From assembly GCA_963210315.1 (NCBI GenBank), contig OY723243.1, positions 558,001 to 622,000 of the forward strand: a DNA stretch of 64,000 nucleotides, read 5' to 3'. Position 1 is the stretch's first letter, and the number at the start of each line of letters is the position of its first letter. Below, one piece after another: positions 28,501 through 35,846 of this stretch. This stretch comes from Rhynchopus euleeides. Its lineage: Eukaryota > Euglenozoa > Diplonemea > Diplonemida > Diplonemidae. The position numbers and the translations under genes were made by a program. The notes below the pieces were generated by a model. The model ran no database searches and was not told the origin of the DNA. It was given only the letters and a program-made list of their open reading frames with translations.

Positions 28501-31483
28501 CGTACCACACCCCGTTGTGCGCCCTGTCGTAGTGCAGCGCGCTGTCAACCGGCGGGGCAACCAGGTCGCTCCGTGGGATCAGGGACCCGTCCCCCAGGGA
28601 GAAGTGCATCGCGAGGCCATGCTTCTGGCCCCCACCCGCATCCTCGATGTCGGGCACCAGCACCATGAGCTCCCTCCCGTTGGTGCAGATCCCGCAGCTC
28701 TCCACAAAGGGGAGGAACACGCTCCACGGGCTGACCTCTGCCTGCGCCAATTCGTGGTTGGGCTCCGGCTGTGCCACAGGGAGGTCGTCGGCGAGCCTCC
28801 AGGTCGGCTTGGGCTTGCGGGAGATCCATCCGTTGTGGCAGGGCGTGTTGCTGCTCCAGTCGTAGATGACACGCCCATCGCCTTCGTCGAGAGGCCAGTA
28901 GGCCAGGAGCCCTGCCTCTGTCCCGGAGAGGACGCCGTTGAGGTCGCGTTGGATGACAGCCGCAGGGCGGGCGCCGCGCCACACGCGCACCTCTGTGATG
29001 CAACCAGAGTAGGACGCGCCCAGCAGCCAGCGCTTCGCGGGGCGCGTCACCGCAACAGGGAGGTCCTCCGACCGGGAGATCCCCGCGACAGCCCCGTTGA
29101 TCAGCACGCTCCACCTCCCGTCGAACACCAGGGCGAGGTGCACCCACGCCTTGGAGGGGAGGGAGGCGACCGCACCGCAGGAGCGGACACCGTTGCGCAC
29201 GTCGACCCTCGCACCCCCTTTGACATACCACCCGTTGTCGACGGAGTGGATGTCGATGAAGACCTCGCCCCCCGCAGCCTTGTCGCCGTGCACATAGATG
29301 TTCTTGCTCTCATCGGGGGTTCCGGGCTTCAGCCACATCTCGATGGTGACATGCCCCGACGCGCTCGCCAGATGCTCCGCAGCAGGGCCGAAGTCGACAT
29401 AGGCATCCTTGCAGAGGTGGAGCGCCTTCCGGGGACCCGCCTTTGCTGCGAGGAGAGCTGAGGGTCGCGGCCCACCCAACACTACCGTGCGCAAAGCGCG
29501 CATCCTCTGGGAGGGATCGAATGCCGTGACAGTGACGCAGTTCTGCTTCGACCTGCACTGCGCTGGGCAGGCCGGTGGGTGCGACAGGCCAACCTCATCC
29601 CGCGCCACCGGGTGGGGCGCAGCCGACACAAGGTAGAGAAGGGTGCCGTCGGTGAGGATCTTCGACTCGACCTGGCGCTTCTGCGTGTCAGGCGGGGGCC
29701 CGCCGTTGGGTGAGGTCACGACGGTGTCGGGCCTTGCGCTGCCCAGCGCGGTGTAGCGGTTGTCATCTGTCGGGATGCTGCCCGACCCATCCGCAGAGAT
29801 GTGCCCGACAATCTTCAGGGTCTCGGTGTCCACCACGAGGAGGTCGTGCCCTGCCGGCGTGTTTGCCGCGGCGGAAAACGCCGGGGACACCCGGCAGTAG
29901 AGCACCCCATTGAGCAGAGCCAGCGACACGGGCTGCCCCGGGAAGTCCTCCCCGTTGCGTGCGGTGATCTCCGTCGGGACAGCGCCCTTCCCACACCCCA
30001 TTTTCACAATCCCCTCCGCCGTCGCAAGGTATAGATAGTCCCCATCACTGGCGATGCTGTGCACAACCCACTTCTCCCCCTTCTTATCATCACCCCAGGC
30101 CTCGGGTGCGGCGCGCCGGATTGCGGCGCGCATTTCGATCCTCTCTGTGTCGTCTGCGAAGTGGAGCGCTGGGAGTCCATACGTCACGGCGTGGCGCGAC
30201 AGCCTGTCCAGAAGATTCCCCACACGGAGCTGCATGTTGGGGGTCTTGCAGGCAAGCAGTGCAGAGATGGTCCGCAGGCACTCCGTTGCCTCCCCCCGGA
30301 GAACCGCGAGGACCACGAGGAGGCGGAGCGCTGCGGGGCTCATCTGCTGGGTGGCGGCGTCGCGGAGCTTGTTGAGGGCGCCGGGTGGGAGCAGCGAGCC
30401 CTCCCCTTCTGGGGAGAGGGAGAACAGGGGCTGGCGCTCCAGCTGCTCGCTCAGCATGTCGAAAACAGAGTCTGCCACGGCGGGCGTGCCGGCGGCGAAT
30501 GCGGAGAGGAGCGAGAGGCAGAGGTCCAGCCCGCACACCGCGACCTTCTCCTGCACGTCGCCCCCTGCCCCGTGCCGCTTCCGCTTGAGGGCCAGCACAT
30601 CGGTGTGGAAGGTTGTGGAGAAGGTTTCCGGGAGGCGGACGAGCTTTGCCACCCCGGCGCACACCCCCTGGACAACCTCCTCACGGAGCTTGTGATATCC
30701 TGCCCATTTGGAGGTGCCGATTGGGTCCATCTGGGAGTCAACCCCGCGGGCAAGGAGCTGGTCGACCCGCGAGGAGAGGTGGTCCCGCGTGAGGTGGCAC
30801 ACAATGTCACAGCTGTGGCGGAGGGATTTCTGAAACCACCCGCTGTCCATATGCTGCCTCTGCTTCATGCGGCGCGACTCGAAGTAGATATGCTGCTGGC
30901 GGTAGTGCAGCGACGCAGCAGGGAACACCTCAGGGGTCAGCTTGCTGATCTCCCCCACGACAAACCTGTCCCCGACAGACACTGTGAGGCGGCTCGCCTC
31001 TGTGTCCAGCTCGAACACCACGGTGTCCCCCGTGCCGAACACCAGGGGGTTGGAGGTGCCCACCCCTTCGACCCTCTTCCACTGCCCGTAGAATTTTCCG
31101 GCGCGGGAGAGGCACCAGCCGCCGCCCTGCGAGATGAAGGAGTCGTAGCGGCAGAATGACTTTGGGGCTATCCCGAGCATCAGCCCGCTCCCATCGCTGG
31201 TGTCGCCTTGGTTTTCGATCTTGATGGACCATTCGTGCACCCCTGAGGACATAGACTCCGCAGCGTGCACAGTGACCCACCCGGTGGCAGGTTTGATTGC
31301 CCTGTTCTCATTGATGAGGACATCGCCGTGCGGTGTTGTCGCGTCGATCAGGAAGGACGCGGTTCTCTCGAGGGCAACCCGGCTCGGCAGCTTGCTGGCC
31401 ACCGCGGAGACCCGGAGGTGGCTTCCAAAGGGGTCCACGTTTGCAGCCCTCTCCAGCCATTTCACATCCGCATCGAGGCCCAT
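19541..31483 (-). CDS. Giant HECT-type E3 ubiquitin ligase, 3980 aa
   Basis: The C-terminal HECT domain (residues about 3600-3945) contains FTNRRFWTVSFQGEGAEDVGGP, the LGKLMAACMR segment and the catalytic Cys about residue 3915 in VASTCFFWISLPNYSS, so it should form a ubiquitin thioester and transfer ubiquitin to substrates. Upstream are a SPRY-like domain (about 60-205), a LamG/ConA-like domain (about 690-876, IEMWLKPGTPDE), long helical armadillo-like regions, a UBA-like helical segment (about 2300-2350), a second LamG-like domain (about 2385-2550) and two further SPRY domains (about 3045-3190 and 3275-3417, both with GKWYYEV-type motifs). The layout recalls HERC1/HECTD-class giants. It is one uninterrupted 11.9-kb exon. 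The nearest acceptor candidate is TTTCTGCAG about 100 nt upstream. Confidence 0.93.
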   Translation of the reverse strand: MGLDADVKWLERAANVDPFGSHLRVSAVASKLPSRVALERTASFLIDATTPHGDVLINENRAIKPATGWVTVHAAESMSSGVHEWSIKIENQGDTSDGSGLMLGIAPKSFCRYDSFISQGGGWCLSRAGKFYGQWKRVEGVGTSNPLVFGTGDTVVFELDTEASRLTVSVGDRFVVGEISKLTPEVFPAASLHYRQQHIYFESRRMKQRQHMDSGWFQKSLRHSCDIVCHLTRDHLSSRVDQLLARGVDSQMDPIGTSKWAGYHKLREEVVQGVCAGVAKLVRLPETFSTTFHTDVLALKRKRHGAGGDVQEKVAVCGLDLCLSLLSAFAAGTPAVADSVFDMLSEQLERQPLFSLSPEGEGSLLPPGALNKLRDAATQQMSPAALRLLVVLAVLRGEATECLRTISALLACKTPNMQLRVGNLLDRLSRHAVTYGLPALHFADDTERIEMRAAIRRAAPEAWGDDKKGEKWVVHSIASDGDYLYLATAEGIVKMGCGKGAVPTEITARNGEDFPGQPVSLALLNGVLYCRVSPAFSAAANTPAGHDLLVVDTETLKIVGHISADGSGSIPTDDNRYTALGSARPDTVVTSPNGGPPPDTQKRQVESKILTDGTLLYLVSAAPHPVARDEVGLSHPPACPAQCRSKQNCVTVTAFDPSQRMRALRTVVLGGPRPSALLAAKAGPRKALHLCKDAYVDFGPAAEHLASASGHVTIEMWLKPGTPDESKNIYVHGDKAAGGEVFIDIHSVDNGWYVKGGARVDVRNGVRSCGAVASLPSKAWVHLALVFDGRWSVLINGAVAGISRSEDLPVAVTRPAKRWLLGASYSGCITEVRVWRGARPAAVIQRDLNGVLSGTEAGLLAYWPLDEGDGRVIYDWSSNTPCHNGWISRKPKPTWRLADDLPVAQPEPNHELAQAEVSPWSVFLPFVESCGICTNGRELMVLVPDIEDAGGGQKHGLAMHFSLGDGSLIPRSDLVAPPVDSALHYDRAHNGVWYASITFQVLCWAASQCAVPSPVHCDPDDYSVGVCVPPAQAMQKLAQALNDRACRHMTHEWPALFRVLSIDPCPDLFVCLKQLLQNQVKLVQTGRRVPLVDESGLTLACLRLLRANFRVVRQTGIDPEQLDLHHGEANTGHAIYQLLLCLMDTPDPSAESREAAEALGEGLQLFFTPAKLLKLLCDLLSSGTHSCSPIIDVACLHVAQFKQSIDVLLSFKDDAAGIEGFFKLLMGASFSELRAVRESGTIPRQESPITTAIVSLQTAILGAVTDEAFSKTSSAELPVALLRHHAALLHDVCTLAHDCPGDLGLELLRWSSSGRALGFAVVALPTVTHRSTYREVLALLKGIAGELASLSAKHPAVKAVEEAWTANWTPAAAASDPGLEGIYDDALGPEDLPHWMHTVHLSVEYVAAVVAGRMVEGDPESPDKEVVRWVDSVLLSGGLREEGAPPRLCDEIVSNTGSGAQLWAALKAGSASPSPTVPSSATANEIDNALRHLYAVLVRDAQCEFPPKGGNSTASSVPPPLLQRYQRVETLVGWLMHIRHESNLPLTPTFDVPPPIFDQDPHHEDPGNTALDQLVERCRFVLRFHHSLSPTDNRVVLKALVSSSSSKRSRSKVLPPNSWRSMFYSWRAIKKMQKLLVLNNKSDETGLDLLLKFLTSRVEAGALEAEVGQRQTKGTLRAEGLEYLKGALGGSSRPVRLEALRVAARVLSACHYTSGTKGAGPAVYNNVQDVVYSLLRLALSPLMASLPPVDDVSQVQCNLVLRMLHCRWEDLDFAFLRSVNLPLLLFNVFAMWGPDGVEREGTVGGDPLPAHPSRGQGGSKPASAASANAPVASSLFNACALQSALALTAGTHPGLMRAASQFLAQSLECISHDLKHSVKVLHDSIPGEGDEAYLEKHAAHTRYLLSALSAILQALSNGVFEGLSLADYLPLLASCVLLPSRHAKLSHYAMTNIRVLLHHLSIEQADQGLACVALPDAPELPSTPLPVGSGKASIEAPGVGGMKVIRLLVEIASGTLNPGGGDGSTLAGEEALTLLRQLFLKNRAWQASVTTWLKAVLQDPPDLDAAVPLSDKKVKTFIVAINVLVGTPVALRPGVEAEYNPSPPGLKSSVVVIDVKSTKATVVGTDLGLNSSEREVDINTLKTSAPTQLDTVAFPMVLAVASKLLSSLPLPERELRSPEFPNDLGECVVKSHIISKVVRCLAMYMAYPTCAAAVLKEPPILASLSSLSKSLPQEAGDLTTLESKSLYLHSLLDASGDAPPGQQVHRPSMQQPSLGGGASAMLPSSPREESAEKRARRAAAEELNQIIRGFSVPLCMKALEVAGDDRDKAAAVLMDNSENIAQAVQEDLATEEKRYHEDLMRKELRRSASMTSSFWLTQLRHALAFGPVGTGLLTVPLESPISGDFTLDIIFRIEGDGMFGKPRLHPDVAPMLNLRVLSAGTCVEACCCDGWISIECHGAECTLPVKDGWMHVVLSHSTDSGTEVWCDKQSLLLTGGNPSTASPEGEDDDGQIIRDVLVGPGLPESATEMHPCVTTEVASLRVWDTALSPSQAEALSGELMSVAESTVMLPLQDSLVVSLSMKEGCGAEISSDVCGVTGYIEQGTLWSCVGLPKMVPESSLKLAWETEEGVRSIVEGDVTEPDVPRTEWMDTFESADASRLSQASCQVDVSLCVHHARSALRSITETLLTMERSSLWGVNDADFFRNIASDALFLPVTLASYAKMGPTGIAEGSIKTLHSSVKAWLQSAPTPAQVDRFVKGCLALMDAPPDTYIYETPTHPYSPEDVILQTIDVPGVTSYSIEFDVRCKTLDYLYIYADRGQKVQIAKFPDAQGNWTALNLEKHPSFCIRFAGDSGAPAYWGFLFTVSAKTPKLELAAEMLQCLLQGEVLSQYDLCTSSLVAHLVATVHREVGRRREKVVELLASVLGRRADHFPPHSIPRLRPLLASLRVSADSQLRHERPSSGVCAMPRGLSRYLQGLAELAVSVEHAEQAWEQKVPFSVPAATLEEARRRCYLAPSIRPTLSDAPPALASNLRCVCETTVRGRTLLFSEGVWRTVQATSGITMGRWYYEVQLLSPEPVYIGWACESIDTACGECANSWSFCGNRGYRWHGGDRTIYPSDVEKSSKWKGRDVVGVLLDLYAREMSFTINGRSLGVAFSRLPEVAFFPTITVGSSSVEVNFGETPLAHKPPTGYLPFHGGSGGVFPGLPTHRLMAFLKTTDTLLHGKTLPPFFHGLEKDTLPNRLTREGSDCVEVTALDGRPKVENMTHVKSLAAACTVRGNARVTRSGKWYYEVSMVSDGLIQIGWATDTFSPDPVRAKGVGDDAKSWAYDGCRLLLRHRKEQHQVTGSRTWREGDIVGCLLDLDSMAMRFTLNGCPVSRGQNSEAFTGLSVADWYYPAVSMDPDNAVEFNFGASPFIYQPHGYKGVGVLWDILDNIDASPAQALPDAWPFRSSLPQDAAIISLVNSLCDASKQSAFNLRLKELLNASSLRSFGLQGVALELLYSRVVLLRTYNQLFRVVYPFLDLSDAERPRGLLAEAALSCKALLLSTTTTSIMQHHVQVTNALVEPSQPKVTLNRRRAQLHKDEESKPGNDAAASMFGQLHTLLGGKHIGMFFTNRRFWTVSFQGEGAEDVGGPYRECLAEICNELMNGAVPLFIQSPNGRNNIGTHRDRMILNPKATSQLRPMASFLGKLMAACMRAGEPLPLYISPVVWKQLVGEALAPADLETIDKSVMSSLLCLLRLEEEGVTEDTFKEVYDGAFTTELSSGEDEELLPGGASLGITWANRGQYVQLSIHRRLVESEELMSELRRGFYAVLPEHLVHLFTAAELERLVCGSPVWDVQELRAQARYEGLSPEDRRCCLFWEVLEGLTEKERSLFLRFISGRERAPVRLKIMPLQVDHPDAYLPVASTCFFWISLPNYSSAEVLKQKLLYAISHCTDIDTDYRVRGSIDEDAPPTLGMGDPNDDDDFEDYTHLL

Positions 31484-32016
31484 TTTGAGGAGGGGGGGGG
31501 GGGGTTGGCGGTGGTCGGAGGGAGGGGTGCGTCAACTCACCCCGCCCCACTACCCACCCAGTTCCCGACCCCAAGCCTGCAGAAATGTGCGTGTGTGTGT
31601 GGGGGGGTTGGTGGGAGGGAGGATGAGAGGAAAAACCGAGGAAAGTGTGGCGATTCAACTCGTTCTGCGTGGGGTGGGGGGGGCGGGTCCACACTTCCGT
31701 GATGCCGGGGGGGGCATCGGCAGCTTCTCAGAACGCAGACCCCACTCTTGTGTCCTCCACCCAGTCTGGTGAAGTGGTGCGGGTGGGGCCGCAAGATCCC
31801 AACTAAAGGCACATAAAAACAACGAAGCGGGACAGCAAGTGCTGGGTTGGCGAAGGGGGAAAAGGTGTTACTTCAGCTCCGCTGATCATCCTCGACTGCT
31901 TGATACTTTGGTTGATGCGTTGAGGCTTCCACACACCCTCCGTCTGATGAAGGGTGTAGAGCACATTTGGCTGAGGCACGGTGATCCTGTGCGCAATATA
32001 CAAAAGCAACAATTAA

Positions 32017-32170
32017 TGGGGTGATCGAAACCCTGTTTTTGAACCACACGCAACCTACACAGGAACTACACGGAACACCCCCGTGCACCCCGTGCAGTGA
32101 AGAAAGCTTGAAGTTTTGCCACACGTAAACTACACGGAATCTACACAGAACCCGGTTTCCGATCACCCCA
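32017..32170. mobile_element. Small inverted-repeat element, family I
   Basis: The 11-bp inverted ends TGGGGTGATCG bound a 154-bp non-coding segment. Inside are direct repeats around CTACACAGGAACTACACGG and CTACACGGAATCTACACAG. A target duplication is not clear (AATTAA on the left, AATAAA on the right). Probably a MITE. Confidence 0.45.
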
Positions 32171-32424
32171 AATAAACGAATAACCGGCATACCAGGCACC
32201 GAGCCACACATGCCTCAGGTTGGGTTTTTTGTCGGGATTAAGACAATGGGCCGTAACAGGCCCGCCGCCCCCGTTGGAAGGGCAATACGGGCTGGGTGCG
32301 CCAAAGCCTCTTGTCGCCAATCGTCCATATCCTTAGGGTCTTTGTGCTCAGTGATACAGGACTCCGGTGTGCCTTTGGCTTGTTCGAGGGGAAAGTGCGG
32401 AGGGGGTCAGGGGATAAGAGACCA

Positions 32425-32508
32425 GGGCTTCGCTCAGAAGTGAGGCAAAGTCAGGCGCTTCACACTACAGGAGACAAACTGGCACAGTTTGACACAGAGC
32501 GAAGAAGG
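32425..32508. mobile_element. Small MITE-like element, family G, copy 1
   Basis: GGGCTTCGCTC at the left is matched by GAGCGAAGAAGG at the right. The interior has CTGGCACAGTTTGACACAGAGC, which matches the reverse complement of the 51503-51610 copy with small gaps. About 84 bp, non-coding. Confidence 0.55.
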
Positions 32509-32937
32509 TCCCCCATAACACCATTCCACGTCGCAAGGAAAGCACTTGCAAAGAAAAAGACTTGGGGTTGCGTTCTTTGTTTGCACGAACGGTGCCTGTT
32601 AGCGCATGTGTGCAGGATACCGAACGCTGCCACGAGTCTTTTTAGTGCGAAAAGCTAGCAGTTCTTCCAAAAAAAATGGCGATTTACTTCGTTCCCGTGA
32701 AGGAGTCACCGTCCAGAAAACCTTTGTGCCAAGTTGTGGGGGTGCCTTCCCTCATCAGTGATTCACAAGGGGATTGTTTCTTTACCACAACACACATACA
32801 CCCGGGCAGGACGACGCACACGACAATTCACGGAAAACAGCAAAACAGGACAACAGGAAACAAGGGGGCGATGGGGCAGCCCTGGAGAGCGACGGGGGGC
32901 CGTGCGAGTGGGGGTGACGTACTTCCCTGTGATAAAC

Positions 32938-32973
32938 CCATGTTGCAGGGATCCTGGGTTCCCTGCAACATGG
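32938..32973. repeat. Perfect 13-bp inverted repeat (hairpin)
   Basis: CCATGTTGCAGGG and its exact inverse are separated by 10 bases. It is isolated in the intergenic region with no adjacent U tract. It could be the core of a further small element. Confidence 0.6.
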
Positions 32974-33083
32974 CTTAGCCGTGGGAGGGCACAGTCGGGA
33001 CCGGGGAAGAAAATATGTTCTCAAGTTGGTTTGGGGCACTTTTGACGATTTAACACAAGGACACAGGATAAGAAAAAAAAGTA

Positions 33084-33984
33084 CCTACCCCCCCCCGTGT
33101 TTAAGTCCCCTATCCAAACGTCAAAATCGGGGCCAAGGGGACTTAAACACATCGGAGGGGACTTAAACACGCCTGCCACCTGTTTCCTGAGGGAACCGGG
33201 AAGAGGCCGTATTATATCGATTCCGAGGCACATCTGGACAGATTCTGGGGACCTGGGTGCTGGGGCCTCAAACCCCTTTGCCTCTCACACTGCTTCAGGG
33301 CCACCCTACTCTGCCAAGCACTGCCCATAACCACTGACTTGGGGTGGTCAGGCTGCCAAAGCTGCAGGGCAAGCAACCCAAGGGGGCCTGAAGCGCAAGA
33401 GATGTCGTGCCTCAGGGGTTGATGCTAGCCCTGGGAGGTGTCAAGCTTTCCGCTAGATGTCCCATGGAAGATGGCATGTCCCCTGGGCCAACCGACGTTC
33501 TCCCCTGGGAGACGGGACACACGGCGGGTGCTCAGGCGGGGCCAGCTGGGGGTGGCAGTATGGGTGGCGTGGGGATCCGAGGGCGCTGAGCACTGGCACA
33601 CTGCGGCCCTCGCCACTGCTAGCTGCCCCGCTGTGCCGCAGAATTGATTCCCGACCCCAGTGCGACAAGAGGGGCACGCTGGCGCACGACCTGCATCGCA
33701 CAGCGAGGCTGTGGATGAGGACGAGCGACGTGACCCGGACTGCCCCCTGCGGGGCAGTCCGGGCCACGTGCGGGTATCCGAAGCCCCCAGGCTCCCTCCC
33801 TGGCCTCCACACGTGCCTCACATCCTGGTGGTCCGCCAACGGACACCTGGAAAAATCGAGAAAAAATGCCCCCCAACCAAACTACTAGACCGGGGTGTTT
33901 AAGTCCCTTCGGGAAAATTGGCCGCCGAGGGGACTTAAACACATCATATGGATAGGGGACTTAAACACGGGGGGGGGGGGTAGG
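33084..33984. mobile_element. Hairpin-modular TA element, family A copy 2 (901 bp)
   Basis: Flanked by TA (33082-33083 and 33985-33986), with inverted ends beginning CCTACCCCCCCCCGTGT. Each end carries the same three-unit module: one outward GTGTTTAAGTCCCC, a loop, then two inward GGGGACTTAAACAC units. The hairpins at 33097-33150 and 33895-33942 have loops containing CAAAATCGG and GAAAATTGG. About 700 bp of unique, apparently non-coding sequence lies between. The interior differs from copy 1, as is common when MITE-like ends carry unrelated cargo. Confidence 0.75.
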
Positions 33985-34640
33985 TAACATCAGAAATCGG
34001 CGCTTGGGAGAGCCGGTTCGATACACTGCCAATCATATGCCGAGGCTGGCAAACCATGCGATGGCATTACAGGTTCCTTCCGTTAAGGTTATGAAACAGC
34101 CACCCCTCTCAGTCCCATCAGGCGAGAGATCAAAGATGCAACACTGCCAGGGCTTTGTTGTGCCCCCCTTGATGCAGGGTGTGTGGATCCCACACCAACT
34201 CCGCCTGGGAGATCAACTCTTGCTGGCCCCCCACCCCCCCTGCGGCTTCCCGGGGCAGCCGCCGCACCCGACCTCTCTCCCCAGGCCCAGATGTGGGTTA
34301 AACCCGCCTTCCATAAGCAGGGACCAGGGGCGTCTGCTCCCCCTGCCCCCTGGAAGGTCTAGGATGATCTCCATTCACTCGTGCTGTTTAGGGGGCACTG
34401 GAATAGAAGTAGAAGGAAGTAGAAGGAAACACAAAGAGGATTTCCCTTCACTCGTTATGCAGGTTGTGCCTGAGAGCCAGTGCTTTATCCGGCCTGTGCT
34501 GTGGTGTCACACTGTGGTCCCTGGTTCACTCGTGGTGTTTGGGGGGAGGGGGGAGTGAGGGGGGTTTCATTGTCGAGAGTGAAAGGAAGGCAGTCTCCCA
34601 GCACCTCGCAATCAATGTTAGGGGGGGGGGGGGGGGGGCC

Positions 34641-35233
34641 GGCAGTGCTCGCCGAATACGGGCATACGTATGCGTATTCATACGTATGCACGTATGCAGA
34701 TTTCGCAAAAACGCCTGCATACGTCTGTTAATACTTTTGCACTGTACGCTGCCAGGCAGGGTTTCCCCTACACATGCCACTCTTTGGTGCCTGCCCACTG
34801 TGCCTCCTGCTGTTCTGGCACGAAGAACGTCGCTACTGTGCCCAAAAATGCCCGGAAACACATTTTTGGGACATATGCGCACCCAGAGAGCCAGATTTTG
34901 CCGTTGGGGGAAAATCAGATTTTGGGTCCACCCAGGCCCAGGTACATGTACCAAGTACCTTGGTACATGTGCCAAACGGGCCGTGGGGCCTGGCCCATAC
35001 TTATGGGCTTTCCCCGACCCAAGGTACCAGGGGCCGAACCAAGGCACATGGGCCCACTGCGCACTGAGAACCTAGGCCACAGTACGACAGGACGCGCACA
35101 GGCACCGGGCCCATTCTCCTCCACCTGTGACCTGCCAGCCGTATGCGTATTCGAGCCGTATGCGTATTCATACGTATGCACGTATGCAGATTTTGGGTTT
35201 TTCGAAGAATACGCGTATTCTGCAAGCACTGCC
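34641..35233. mobile_element. Inverted-end element with internal direct repeats, family F
   Basis: The ends GGCAGTGCTCGCCGAATACG and, inverted, GGCAGTGCTTGCAGAATACG match except at two positions. Just inside each end is a 37-bp direct repeat beginning CGTATGCGTATTCATACG (34667-34703 and 35157-35193), itself made of GCATACGTATGC palindromes. CAGTGCT-type ends resemble hAT elements, but no 8-bp target duplication is visible and long G runs adjoin both sides. Non-coding, 593 bp. Confidence 0.55.
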
Positions 35234-35846
35234 CTAGGGGGGGGGGGGGACTGGAGAGCGAACCATGCGATAGAGTGAGATGCGTGCAGGACACATTGTG
35301 GCACGCATGTCCCTGCGGGGAAACAAGCTTGGGGGGGTTCAAGGGCAAGGGGGCTAATGAAAGCAGGTTGTTGTTTGGGTGTTGCGCACAATTTTCCCAC
35401 AGCGATGGAGAGCGCGTGGGCCGTGTTTGTGCCACACCATTAGTGCACACAGGCAGGCAGGGTTGTCTGGCAAAGCAGGCAGCGATACTCTACGGCTCTG
35501 GTAATGCCATCTCGTTTGGTGGTGAATCCCGAATGTGTGCCAGACGAGCCTGTATTGGGCCCTGGGTGTGGACGGGACAAACCCAAAGAGGTCGGTCTTC
35601 AGGAGAGGCAAAATCGGGCGCTGCCTTTGTACCACGCATCAGACAAGAAAAGGAACCAAAAAAATATCCTTTCTGGAAAGGGCGACAGAGAAAAACCATG
35701 GTCGCAATTGCGAGACTATGCGGTTAGAGCGGAGCTAGAAGAATGTAAGGAAGATCACCAGCTGCGCCGACTGGTTGCTTAAATTAGGTCAAGATATAAT
35801 CTGTCCGTCTGTCTGTCTGTGAGTGAGGGCCTCGCCCTGCGCCAGC

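Larger units (their letters stand above)
31484..35846. other. Intergenic region with many short mobile elements
   Basis: A 4.4-kb stretch upstream of the HECT gene. It contains elements I (32017-32170), G (32425-32508), A2 (33084-33984) and F (34641-35233), a perfect 13-bp hairpin at 32938-32973, G runs of 13-18 bases and a CTGT microsatellite at about 35808-35821. No host gene is evident on either strand. Confidence 0.55.

Noticed and set aside
27593-29461. 622-codon plus-strand frame opposite the HECT gene
   Set aside because: Antisense to clear LamG and helical coding sequence; its composition (His, Arg, Gly-rich) is typical of a shadow frame.
34005-34035. tRNA-like GGTTCGAT motif
   Set aside because: The T-loop-like sequence has no matching acceptor stem, D arm or anticodon arm in the surrounding 100 bases.
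34610-34640. Telomere-like TTAGGG sequence
   Set aside because: It is a single TTA followed by an 18-base G run, not a tandem TTAGGG array.
35808-35821. CTGT microsatellite as a regulatory element
   Set aside because: A short simple repeat just past the ABCB stop codon; nothing suggests a function.
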